Shown here: piece by piece, positions 34,440 to 42,491 of the stretch
How positions within the stretch are numbered: the first letter of the stretch is position 1
Layout: each line of letters opens with the position of its first letter
Assembly: GCA_044866775.1 (NCBI GenBank)
Contig: JBIOUG010000195.1
Coordinates: 1 to 64,000 of the forward strand
Length of the DNA stretch: 64,000 nucleotides
Direction of reading: 5' to 3'
DNA from: DASUNQ01 sp044866775
GTDB taxonomy: Bacteria > Acidobacteriota > Thermoanaerobaculia > Multivoradales > UBA5704
Program-made: the position numbers and the translations under genes
The notes under the pieces: generated by a model
What the model was told of the DNA's origin: nothing
The model's input: only the letters and a program-made list of their open reading frames with translations
Databases searched by the model: none

Positions 34440-35171
34440 GACCCCTTCGGTGGCTCCGGCACCACCGCGATGGCCTGCCAATTTCTTGGCGTCGAACCTG
34501 TCATCATTGAGGTGAACCCTTATCTGGCCGATCTCATTGAGGCCAAGCTGACGTCTTATGACCCAGATGCCCTAGTGAGGGGCCTTGGGCACGTGCTCCG
34601 CTCCGCAGTTAGACGAAGAGCAAGAGCGACGCTGTCGTTGCCGGGCGCAGCACCTGCAACGATGGTGGAACCTGGTGTTAACGGCCGATGGATCTTCGAT
34701 TCTCCGATCGCGCAACGGATAGCGGCACTATTAGCGGCCATCGAGACCCTGGACGACGACAAGCACCAGCGCTTGTTTCGGGTGCTCCTCGGTGGCATTT
34801 TGCTCGACATTAGCAATGTCGTCGTCAACGGGAAGGGGCGCAGGTATCGCCGGCGCTGGAAGGAACGGCGACGCGATGCAAGCGCCGTGGAACAACTATT
34901 CAGCGATGCTGTGCGGCGTGCGGTTGCAGACATCCATCGCTTTGGGAACCGTGCGCACCTTGGCTCAACCGTGCTCAGGGGCGACGCACGCCGAATCCTT
35001 GCGGAAGTACCAGCCTGCGACGTCGCCGTCTTCTGCAGACTATCGAGGACTGGGAAGCGAACAGCAGCCGCTTTGTTCATACGCCCCTTCGGTGCCGTTA
35101 GTCATGACAGTTCTCGCGGACCTTCTCGCAGGAGCTTCATGTGCTCCAGCATGCCCCAACGGGCTCTGTAG
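34440..35171 (+). pseudogene. DNA methyltransferase remnant, truncated at both ends
   Basis: The frame opens with DPFGGSGTTAMACQFLGVEP (SAM-binding motif I of N4/N6 amino methyltransferases) and NPYLADLIEAKL. It continues through a helical region to LRGDARRILAEVPACDVAVF, which in intact relatives runs straight into the catalytic SPPY motif. Here it changes at about 35033 to CRLSRTGKR and is no longer related. N-terminal sequence before motif I is also not recognisable, and no start codon fits. A leftover of a restriction-modification or defence system is the likely explanation. The sequence between 34260 and 34439 holds no recognisable gene. Confidence 0.7.
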
Positions 35172-35280
35172 AGGCAATCCTCAACCGATGACCGACCCTT
35201 CCAAGCCCCAGCGCGAAGAAGCCGAAGAAGTCCAGCTCGTCGGTCGCCTCGATCACGTGGGAGTAGTCAACTTCGATCAT
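35102..35280 (-). pseudogene. Decayed HicB-like antitoxin gene
   Basis: From ATG 35280 the minus strand reads MIEVDYSHVIEATDELDFFG in one frame, then LEGSVIG in a second, then VEDCLYRARWGMLEHMKLLR in a third, ending at TGA 35104-35102. Together these follow the expected order of a small HicB-like (UPF0150) protein, broken by at least two indels. No HicA partner is seen. It overlaps the 3' end of the methyltransferase remnant on the other strand, marking 34260-35300 as a zone of gene decay. Confidence 0.6.
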
Positions 35281-35424
35281 GCGTCATTGTGCCTCACGAG
35301 TCTTCAAGCTGGTCGCCTTCAGGATCGAGCCTTCTCCGCGAGTAGCCTGAAGCTGTTCGTCTCCGGCAGCTGGACTAGTGCGCTGGACTTCAACACACTC
35401 CTCCTCGTCGGGTCTGCGCGCCGT

Positions 35425-35462
35425 CCATCCCCCCAATCCCTCGCTCACGCTCGGGATGACAG
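35425..35462 (-). repeat. Dispersed repeat family C, copy 1
   Basis: The minus strand reads TGTCATCCCGAGCGTGAGCG then AGGGATTGGGGGGATGG. It is related to the copy at 53536-53570 (TGTCATCCTGAGCGAAGCGA...). Sequences of this kind, translating to HPERERGI or VILSEAKDL, are scattered through many environmental bacterial genomes. It lies 3' of the sugar transferase gene. Confidence 0.65.
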
Positions 35463-35538
35463 GCGGAGGGTTCGAGGGATGAGAGCGCGGAGACTGGCGG
35501 ATGGCGGGCCGCGTCGTATGGGTCGAAGCCAACAGGCC

Positions 35539-36966
35539 TCAGTACGCGTTGTGCCGCAGCCCCTGCCGGACGGTCATCCAGAGGATCTTGAAGTCCAGGC
35601 GAAGCGACCAGTTCTCGATGTAGTAGAGGTCGTACTGGATCCGCTTCTTGATCGAGGTGTTGCCGCGCCAGCCGTGGACCTGCGCCCAGCCGGTGATGCC
35701 GGACTTGACGCGGTGGCGCAGCATGTACTGCGGGATCTTGTGCTTGAACTCGCGCACGAAGCTCGGGCGCTCGGGGCGCGGGCCGACGATCGACATGTCG
35801 CCCACCAGCACGTTCCAGAGCTGCGGCAGCTCGTCGAGCGACCAGTGGCGGAGGAAGCTGCCGACGCGGGTGCGCCGCGGGTCGTTGCGGATCGCCCACA
35901 CCGGGCCGCTGGTCGCCTCGGCGTCGACGCGCATCGAGCGGAACTTCAGGATCATGAACGGCTTGCCGTCGAGCCCCATGCGCTCCTGGCGGTAGACGAT
36001 CGGCCCCCGGTCCTCGAGCCAGATGGCGACGGCGAGGAGCGGCAGGAAGGGCGCGAGGAAGAGCAGGGCGCCGGCGGCGATCGCCATGTCCATGCCGCGC
36101 TTGACCAGGCTGCTCCAGCCCTGGAGCGGCACCTGCGAGAGGTTGATGACCGGCGTGCCGTCGACGTCCTCGAGCGTCGCCTTGAGGGTCGCGTACTGCA
36201 GGATGTCGGGCACCAGCCGGATGTCGACGCACTCGCGCCCCAGGCGCTGGAGGATCTGCAGGGTCTTCCGGTGCGCCTCGATCGGCAGCGCGATGAACAC
36301 CTGGTCGATGCCGTGCCGCGCCACCACCTCCTCGGCCTGCTTGAGCGTGCCGACGATCGGCACGCCGGCGACGGTCGAGGCCTGCTTGCCCGGATCGTCG
36401 TCGAGGAAGCCCACGACCTCGAAGCCGAGGTCGCGGTGGGCGAGGAGCTTCTGCGTGATCTCGCGCCCGAGGACGCCGGCGCCGATGACCAGGATGCGCT
36501 GCAGGTTGTGGCCGGAGAGGCGCACCCGCCGCAGCAGCGCGCGGATCGTCATCCGCGCCGTCGCGACCAGCAGCAGGTCGGCTACCGCGAAGAGGCCGAG
36601 GAAGGCGCGGCTGTAGGTGAAGTACTCGCTGCTGCCCGGTGCCGCCGGCGGGCGGTACCAGGCGATGACCACCGACAGCAGGACCGTCGCCAGCAGCACC
36701 GCCACCAGCACGGTCAGCACCTCGTCGACACGGCTCTTGCCGCGGCGGATCTGGTAGAGGCCGTGGAAGTGGAAGACGACGGGGAAGAGGACGAGGACGA
36801 TCGGCAGCAGCGTCAGGTAGGGCTCGATCGCCGGCACGTTCTTGGTGACCGGGATGACCTCGACCTCGAAGCGGAGGAGCCAGGCGGCGACGTAGGCGAA
36901 GGCCGTGGCGAGCACGTCGCCGGCCAAGTAGACCGCCATCGATACGCGGTGACGCTGACGGATCAA
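35539..36966 (-). CDS. Undecaprenyl-phosphate sugar phosphotransferase (WcaJ/EpsE-like)
   Basis: A 475-residue polyprenyl-phosphate hexose-1-phosphate transferase starting exopolysaccharide repeat assembly on the inner membrane. Four to five N-terminal helices (residues 10-130) precede a CoA-binding-like Rossmann region (ILVIGAGVLGREITQKLL) and a helix at about 290-315. The C-terminal catalytic domain carries MILKFRSMRVDAE, LDELPQLWNVLVGDMSIVGPRPE and KSGITGWAQVHGWRG. The usual family length is about 460-480. It is last in a minus-strand operon with the glycosyltransferases (ATGA-type overlaps). Confidence 0.93.
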   Translation of the reverse strand: MIRQRHRVSMAVYLAGDVLATAFAYVAAWLLRFEVEVIPVTKNVPAIEPYLTLLPIVLVLFPVVFHFHGLYQIRRGKSRVDEVLTVLVAVLLATVLLSVVIAWYRPPAAPGSSEYFTYSRAFLGLFAVADLLLVATARMTIRALLRRVRLSGHNLQRILVIGAGVLGREITQKLLAHRDLGFEVVGFLDDDPGKQASTVAGVPIVGTLKQAEEVVARHGIDQVFIALPIEAHRKTLQILQRLGRECVDIRLVPDILQYATLKATLEDVDGTPVINLSQVPLQGWSSLVKRGMDMAIAAGALLFLAPFLPLLAVAIWLEDRGPIVYRQERMGLDGKPFMILKFRSMRVDAEATSGPVWAIRNDPRRTRVGSFLRHWSLDELPQLWNVLVGDMSIVGPRPERPSFVREFKHKIPQYMLRHRVKSGITGWAQVHGWRGNTSIKKRIQYDLYYIENWSLRLDFKILWMTVRQGLRHNAY

Positions 36967-38114
36967 GCCGTGGAACCCCTCACACCTGACGGAACTGCCG
37001 ACTGCGGGAGCAGCAAGGATTGTATGCGATCGGCGAAGCGCTGCCTAGCAAACCGCTCCGCCTGAGCTCGCAAAGCGCTCTTACTAAAGCAGATCCGGCG
37101 CGCCCTGTCAACCGCGGCCGCCAGCTCCTCGACGTCGCCCTCCCGCTCCGTGAGGAGGCCGTGGCCCCCGTCCTCGACGATGTCGAGCACCCCGCCGCGG
37201 CCGAGCGCCACGACCGGCGTGCCGCAGGCCAGCGCCTCGACCGCCGCGATCCCGAAGTCCTCGACGCCCGGCTGGAGGAGGCAGAGCGCGCCGCGGTAGA
37301 GGTCGCGCAGGGCGGCGCCGTCCACCCGCCCGAGGAGGCGCACGCGCGGCCCGGCGCGGCGCGCCAGGCGCTCGCGCTCGGGGCCGTCGCCGACGATCCG
37401 CAGCTCGACCCCCAGCCGCTCGCAGGCGGCGATCGCCCAGTCGAGCCGCTTGTAGGGGGCGAGCGCCGCCACCACCAGGCAATAGCCGCCCGGCCCGCGG
37501 CGCGGCGCGTCGTCGCCGCCGGGCGCCGGGGTGAAGAAGTCGACGTCGACCGGCGGGTGCGCCACCTCGGCGTCGCGGCCGGAGTAGCGGCGGATGCGCT
37601 GGGCGACGAAGCGCGAGTTGGCCACGAACAGGTCTACGCGCGGCGCCGACGCGACGTCCCAGGCGCGCAGGCGGGCGAGGACCACGCCGCGCAGCCGCGC
37701 CGCGACGCCGGTGCGGCGCGGGAAGTAGGCGTGCTCCTGGTCCCAGGCGTAGCGCATCGGCGTGTGGCAGTAGCAGACGTGGCAGGCGCCGGGCGCCGGG
37801 ATCGCCCCCTTGGCGACGCAGTGGCTGGTCGAGACCACCAGGTCGTAGCCCGCCAGATCGAACTCCTCGATCGCCGCGGGAAAGAGCGGCAGGTAGCGGC
37901 GGTAGTGGCGGCGCACGCCGGGGGCGCGCTGCAGGAAGCTGGTGTGGATGGGGTGGCGCTCGATCGTCGCGCTGACGCTGCCCGGGAAGTGGAAGAGCGT
38001 GTAGATCGGCGCCGCGGGGAAGAGATCGCAGAGGACCTCGAGCACCTTCTCGCCGCCGCGCATGCCGGTGAGCCAGTCGTGGACCAGCGCCACCCGCGGC
38101 GCGGGTACGGTCAA
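36963..38114 (-). CDS. GT4 family glycosyltransferase
   Basis: A 383-residue GT-B enzyme. Acceptor-domain start VALVHDWLTGMRGGEKVLEV (about residues 8-27, with the GGE nucleotide loop), CYCHTPMRYAWDQ, then the donor domain with YCLVVAALAPYKRLDWAIAA, RLLGRVDGAALRDLYRGA and the family E-x7-E region PGVEDFGIAAVEALACGTPVVA. It would add a sugar to the lipid-linked intermediate. The 3' end overlaps the phosphotransferase start by 4 nt and its start overlaps the next upstream gene. Confidence 0.92.
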   Translation of the reverse strand: MTVPAPRVALVHDWLTGMRGGEKVLEVLCDLFPAAPIYTLFHFPGSVSATIERHPIHTSFLQRAPGVRRHYRRYLPLFPAAIEEFDLAGYDLVVSTSHCVAKGAIPAPGACHVCYCHTPMRYAWDQEHAYFPRRTGVAARLRGVVLARLRAWDVASAPRVDLFVANSRFVAQRIRRYSGRDAEVAHPPVDVDFFTPAPGGDDAPRRGPGGYCLVVAALAPYKRLDWAIAACERLGVELRIVGDGPERERLARRAGPRVRLLGRVDGAALRDLYRGALCLLQPGVEDFGIAAVEALACGTPVVALGRGGVLDIVEDGGHGLLTEREGDVEELAAAVDRARRICFSKSALRAQAERFARQRFADRIQSLLLPQSAVPSGVRGSTA

Positions 38115-39382
38115 GGCGCCGCTCCCGGCGTGGGCGCCTCGCCGGCGCCGGCGGCGGCGGGCTGGGTGGGTTGGGCAGGCGGGATCCCCGGCGGGATCCC
38201 GGGCTGGATCCGATACTCGCCGGTCTCGCTCAGCTTGTCCGGAGCCTGGCTCGCGCCGAGCGCGGCGCGGTAGACATCGAGCGTCTTGCGCGCCGTCCGC
38301 TCCCAGCGGAAGTCCTCGGCCCGCCGCACCCCGAGGCGGGCGAGCGCCGCGCGGTGCTCGGGATCGGACATGCAGCGCGCGATGGCGCGCGCCATCCCCT
38401 CGACGTCCAGCGGGTCGACCAGGTGGGCGTACCCTTCGGCGATCTCCTTCAGGGCCGAGGTGTTCGAGGTGATGACCGCCACCTCCGAGGCCATCGCCTC
38501 GACGACCGGCAGCCCGAACCCCTCGTAGAGCGTCGGATAGAGGAAGAGCGACGCCCCCTGATAGATCGCCGGCAGCACCTCGTGGGCCACGTGGCCGAGG
38601 AGGCGCACCTTGTCACCCAGACCGAGGTTCTCCGCCCGCTGGCGGATCTTGAACTCCTGGCTGCCGCGGTCGCCGACGCAGACGAGCGGCGCCTCGAACG
38701 GCGCGATGGCGAGCGCCCGCGCGTAGGCCTGCACCACGCGGTCGAGGTTCTTGTGCGGCTTCGGGTTGCCGACGAAGAGCACGTACGGCCGCTGCAGGCC
38801 GAGGTCGCGCAGCCGCCGCTCCAGGTCCTCCTCCGGCAGCCGCCGCCGGAACTCCTCCTCGACGCCGTTGTGGATGACCTGGATCTTCTCGCCCTCGACG
38901 TCAAAGTGCGCCATCAGGTCGGCCTTGGTGTTCTGCGACACGGTGATGATGCGGGTGCCGCGCTCCAGGCTGCTGCGGATCATCCGCTGCGCGTAGAGGA
39001 AGGCGAGGCCGCTCGGCAGGAACTCGGGGTAGAGCAGGTGGATGATGTCGTGGATCGTCACCACCACGACCGGGTGGACGTAGAGCGGCAGCACGTAGTG
39101 GGTGGCGTGGTAGAGGTCGAGGCGGAGGCGGAAGAGCCGCCAGGAGAGCGCCGCCATCTCGCGCAGCGAGTAGACCGGCGAGGTCTCGACGATGACGCGG
39201 AAGTTGTCGGGGAGGTCGGAGAGGAGCTCACGGCTGGCGGTCCCGGTCAGCAGGACGTAGTGGTTCTCGCGGTCGATCGCGGCCAGCGCCCGCACCAGGT
39301 TGCGGACGTAGGTGCCGATGCCGAAGTCGGTGAGCTTGCGGGCGTCGAGCCCGATGGTGTAAGGCAAACGAGGTTCCGCCAC
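38111..39382 (-). CDS. GT4 family glycosyltransferase, mannosyltransferase-like
   Basis: A 423-residue GT-B enzyme of the mannosyltransferase-like group: IGLDARKLTDFGIGTYVRNL (about 11-30), HDIIHLLYPEFLP, VSQNTKADL, LFVGNPKPHKNLDRVVQAY and YPTLYEGFGLPVVEAMASEV. The C-terminal 45 residues are low-complexity Pro/Gly/Ala (PGIPPGIPPAQPTQPAAAGA), coded by a short imperfect direct repeat GGCGGGATCCC. Overlaps the following GT gene by 4 nt. Part of the same polysaccharide operon. Confidence 0.92.
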   Translation of the reverse strand: MAEPRLPYTIGLDARKLTDFGIGTYVRNLVRALAAIDRENHYVLLTGTASRELLSDLPDNFRVIVETSPVYSLREMAALSWRLFRLRLDLYHATHYVLPLYVHPVVVVTIHDIIHLLYPEFLPSGLAFLYAQRMIRSSLERGTRIITVSQNTKADLMAHFDVEGEKIQVIHNGVEEEFRRRLPEEDLERRLRDLGLQRPYVLFVGNPKPHKNLDRVVQAYARALAIAPFEAPLVCVGDRGSQEFKIRQRAENLGLGDKVRLLGHVAHEVLPAIYQGASLFLYPTLYEGFGLPVVEAMASEVAVITSNTSALKEIAEGYAHLVDPLDVEGMARAIARCMSDPEHRAALARLGVRRAEDFRWERTARKTLDVYRAALGASQAPDKLSETGEYRIQPGIPPGIPPAQPTQPAAAGAGEAPTPGAAP

Positions 39383-39398
39383 GGATCCTGACCGGCTG

Positions 39399-39431
39399 CC
39401 GAAAACGCCCGGGACGTAGCCCGGGCGCTAC
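39399..39431 (+). repeat. Dispersed repeat family B, copy 1
   Basis: CCGAAAACGCCCGGGACG then TAGCCCGGGCGCTAC. The arms CGCCCGGG and CCCGGGCG pair around ACGTAG. Related copies are at 56025-56056 and 61524-61555. It sits in the gap between two minus-strand glycosyltransferase genes and is followed by CTCAGGATGACAC, which looks like one end of repeat C. Confidence 0.7.
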
Positions 39432-39456
39432 GGGGCTCAGGATGACACGATCCAGC

Positions 39457-40650
39457 TCATTCTAAGGCTTCTCGGAAGACCTCCTCGGTGAGCGCGGCGG
39501 TGCGCTCCCAGCGGAAGCGCCCGGCCTGCGCGGGCCCGCGCGCCGCGAGGTCGGCGGCGAGCGCGGGATCGGCGAGGATGCGCTCGAGCGCGGCGGCGAG
39601 GGCCTGGGCGTCCCCGGGCTCGACCAGCAGCCCCGCGTCGCCCACCACCTCCGGCAGGCTCGAGTTGCGCGCCGCCACGACCGGCACCGCGCAGGCGAGC
39701 GCCTCGGCGGGAGGGAAGCCGAACCCCTCGTAGAGCGAAGGGTAGACGAAGAGGCGCGCCGCCTGGAAGACCTCGACCAGGCGCGCCCGCGGCAGCCGCC
39801 CGAGCGCCACGACCCCCTCCGGCCGCAGGCGCTCGATCCGCCGCACCAGGTCGCGGCTGTGCCAGCCGTAGGGCCCGGCGAGGAGGAGCGGCGGCGCTTG
39901 CGCGTCGGCGGCGCGCAGCGCCTCCCAGGCGTCGAGCAGCAGGTGGAGCCCCTTGCGCGGCTCGAGGGTGCCGGCGTAGAGGGCGTAGCCCTCAGGCGCG
40001 CCGAGCGCGGCACGGGTGGCGGCGATCGCCGCCGGCGCGCCGGGGCGGAAGTCGGGATCGATGCCGGAGTGGACCAGCCGCACCTTCTCGCTCACCTGCG
40101 GGAAGTGCGCCCGCAGGTCGGCGGAGGTCGCCGCGGAGATGGCGATCACCCGCCGCGCCGCCTCGAGCGACGGGCGCAGCAGCGGCAGCAGGCTCCAGCG
40201 CACCTTGGCGCGGTGGGTCTCGGGGTAGAGCACGGCGGTCAGGTCGTGCACCGTCACCACCGCCGGCACCGGGCAGCGCAGCGGGATGGTGAAGAGCGGC
40301 GACCAGTAGAGGTCGACGTCGCCGCGCGCCAGGCGCCGCGGCAGCAGGATCTGCTGCCAGATGCTCCCGAGGGGCCCGCCGTGGTCCTCGGTGGCGATCC
40401 CGGCCGCGGCGAATTCCGCCGCCTCCGCGACCGCCCGGTGCGCCATGCCGACGTAGCGCAGCCCGCCGCGCGCCGCGAGCGCGAGAAGGAGCGAGCGCGT
40501 GTACACTCCGATCCCCGTCGCCTCCGGCACCAAGGCGCGGAGGTCGACGGCGACCGTGGACGAGGTCCGAGGCGCGCGGCCTTCGTCTGCCTCACGGGCA
40601 GACGTGGCAGTTGCTCTGAATGACTTCGCCGGTGCCGGCACAGCTTCCAT
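39457..40650 (-). CDS. GT4 family glycosyltransferase
   Basis: A 397-residue GT-B enzyme: VAVDLRALVPEATGIGVYTR (about 33-52), TVHDLTAVLYPETHRAKV, VIAISAATSADL, ALYAGTLEPRKGLHLLLDAW and YPSLYEGFGFPPAEALACAV. There is no start codon close to the first conserved strand, so ATG 40650 is used, giving a poorly conserved 30-residue N-terminal extension coded inside the end of the upstream gene (59-nt overlap). Same polysaccharide locus. Confidence 0.88.
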   Translation of the reverse strand: MEAVPAPAKSFRATATSAREADEGRAPRTSSTVAVDLRALVPEATGIGVYTRSLLLALAARGGLRYVGMAHRAVAEAAEFAAAGIATEDHGGPLGSIWQQILLPRRLARGDVDLYWSPLFTIPLRCPVPAVVTVHDLTAVLYPETHRAKVRWSLLPLLRPSLEAARRVIAISAATSADLRAHFPQVSEKVRLVHSGIDPDFRPGAPAAIAATRAALGAPEGYALYAGTLEPRKGLHLLLDAWEALRAADAQAPPLLLAGPYGWHSRDLVRRIERLRPEGVVALGRLPRARLVEVFQAARLFVYPSLYEGFGFPPAEALACAVPVVAARNSSLPEVVGDAGLLVEPGDAQALAAALERILADPALAADLAARGPAQAGRFRWERTAALTEEVFREALE

Positions 40651-42430
40651 TGTGCCATTGCCGGACCGTCCACCCGCACTGCAGGCAGGTGTTGGTGGTG
40701 TGAGCGACTGTGAAGTTGCGGGCCGAGCAGTTGCCGACGCTGCCCTGCGGCGCGCTCAGGGTGTTGTTGTCCACCGTCCCGTTCGAGTAGCCGTCGACCA
40801 GCAGGTTGACGATCGCCCCCGACACGGTGTTGAACTTGACCTCGCCGCCGCTGGTCGCCTGCGCCGGATTCCAGGGGTGAGCTCCCACGGCGATCCCGGA
40901 TTCGAGGAAGTTCAATCCCGAAGTGATGGTATTGCCCTGGAACCTGGAGCCGGTGTGAATCCCGTTTCCTTCGCCCGCAAAGTTGACGATGCCGAGCCCG
41001 GCGAAGGCCTTCACGTTCGTCTGGCGGATCGTGTTGTTCTCGATCACGCAATTGCTTCCGCCGCCGGTGATGATCCCCACGTCAGTGGAGTTTTCGACGG
41101 TGTTGTCGTGAATCCAGCCGCCGTCGCACAGGCCGGCGGTGATGCCGTCCGCCCACGGCTCCTCGCCGGCATAGCTCGGGTTGGGATAGCCGTTGTCGCG
41201 GAGGAGGTTGTTCGCCACTTCGAACTGGCCGCCGCTCAGGCCCACGGAGGCGCCGCACAGCGCGCGGCTGGACTCGATGTTGCGGACGACGTGGCCGGTG
41301 CCCCCGATGAGGCTGATGTTCGTCCCCCCGATCCGCCAGCCCTGGCAGACGACCACGACTCCTCGCCGCGCGGCCTTGTTGCCGTCGAACAGGATGTGCT
41401 CGATCGTGAGGAACGACCTTCCCTGATTCTGCAAGAGCGCGGAGTTGAGGCTTTGATGCGCGATGAGCGTCGCCTTGACCGGCGCCTGCGATGACGTCAG
41501 GTAGGTCGAATTCTGGTTCATCACGAGCCCGCTTGCGATGTAATAACCAGGAGCGCCGGGCGCCAGCTGAATCCGCCCGCCGCGGTTCAAGAGACACTGC
41601 AGGGCCGTGTCGTCGGGCAAGGTGTCGGCGTGATTGGCGGCCGGACAGTTGGCGCCGGCCGCGCTCACCGTGACGACGACGTTGGGAGTGAACTGGCCGA
41701 ACCAGCCGAAGCCGCCATCCTGGACCATCCGCCATTGGAAGTTGTAGGTGCCTGGAGTCGCGGGCGCGGTGACGTTGAAGGTGAAGGTCTTCTGTTGATT
41801 CGGCAGCACCGACGAGGCGCCGAGCGCGATGCGGCCGATCCCCCAGGTGAGGTTGTCCTGCGGGTTCTGGCTCCCCAGCCGATAGTTGCCGGCCTGAGTC
41901 CAGGTGGTCGCGCCGGTGTTTTTCATCGTGATCGATACCGACGTCGTCGACCCCGTGACCATGGTCGCCGGCACGACCTGGGAGATGAACTGGGCGCCAG
42001 GAGTCGGGCTGGTGACGTTGATGACGACGTTGGTCGAGTACTCCCCGAACCACTCGGCTCCTTCCTTCAGCATGCGCCACTGGAAGTTGTAGCTCCCGGG
42101 AGTGCTCGGCGCGGTGATGTTGAAGGTGAAGGTCTTCTGCTGAGTCGGCGCGATGGACTCGGAGGCGGCGAGCAGGACGCGGCCAAACCCCCAGGTGAGG
42201 TTGTCCTGCGGGTTCTGGCTTCCGAGGCGGTAGTTGCCGGCCTGGGTCCAGGTGCTGGTGCCGGTGTTCCTGAACGTGACGGAGACCGCCTGCGTCTGGC
42301 CTGCCGCCATGCTGGTGGCCACGCTCTGCGAGATGAATTGAGAGTTGTTCGCCTGTGCCGCTGCCGACGCCGGCAACAGGAGAGCGCTCGCGAGGAGAAG
42401 GGCCGAGGGGGGAGTGCGGAGGAAGGTCAT
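40592..42430 (-). CDS. Secreted protein: two NBR1-type Ig domains plus right-handed beta-helix
   Basis: A 612-residue exported protein; start ATG 42430 is preceded by AAGGAGG. The signal peptide ends ASAAAQ (about residue 25). Two tandem, very similar domains (about 28-135 and 140-250) read QFISQ...TSVSITMKNTGATTWTQAGN...NFQWRM, matching the NBR1 central Ig-like fold. Residues 260-600 contain repeated IENNTI/VENST/NNTLSAP rungs typical of parallel beta-helix proteins that bind or cut polysaccharide. Cys pairs near the C-terminus may form disulfides. Within an exopolysaccharide locus, it may be a polysaccharide lyase or surface-bound protein. Catalytic residues cannot be assigned. Confidence 0.82.
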   Translation of the reverse strand: MTFLRTPPSALLLASALLLPASAAAQANNSQFISQSVATSMAAGQTQAVSVTFRNTGTSTWTQAGNYRLGSQNPQDNLTWGFGRVLLAASESIAPTQQKTFTFNITAPSTPGSYNFQWRMLKEGAEWFGEYSTNVVINVTSPTPGAQFISQVVPATMVTGSTTSVSITMKNTGATTWTQAGNYRLGSQNPQDNLTWGIGRIALGASSVLPNQQKTFTFNVTAPATPGTYNFQWRMVQDGGFGWFGQFTPNVVVTVSAAGANCPAANHADTLPDDTALQCLLNRGGRIQLAPGAPGYYIASGLVMNQNSTYLTSSQAPVKATLIAHQSLNSALLQNQGRSFLTIEHILFDGNKAARRGVVVVCQGWRIGGTNISLIGGTGHVVRNIESSRALCGASVGLSGGQFEVANNLLRDNGYPNPSYAGEEPWADGITAGLCDGGWIHDNTVENSTDVGIITGGGSNCVIENNTIRQTNVKAFAGLGIVNFAGEGNGIHTGSRFQGNTITSGLNFLESGIAVGAHPWNPAQATSGGEVKFNTVSGAIVNLLVDGYSNGTVDNNTLSAPQGSVGNCSARNFTVAHTTNTCLQCGWTVRQWHNGSCAGTGEVIQSNCHVCP

Positions 42431-42491
42431 CGCGGCCTCCTTGCGGCATCTGCCACGTCTACAAAAAATACGTGCCGGCGAAATCCGGCGT

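Noticed and set aside
34792..37065. 757-residue plus-strand frame over the sugar transferase
   Set aside because: It mixes remnant sequence with antisense of a clear phosphotransferase gene.
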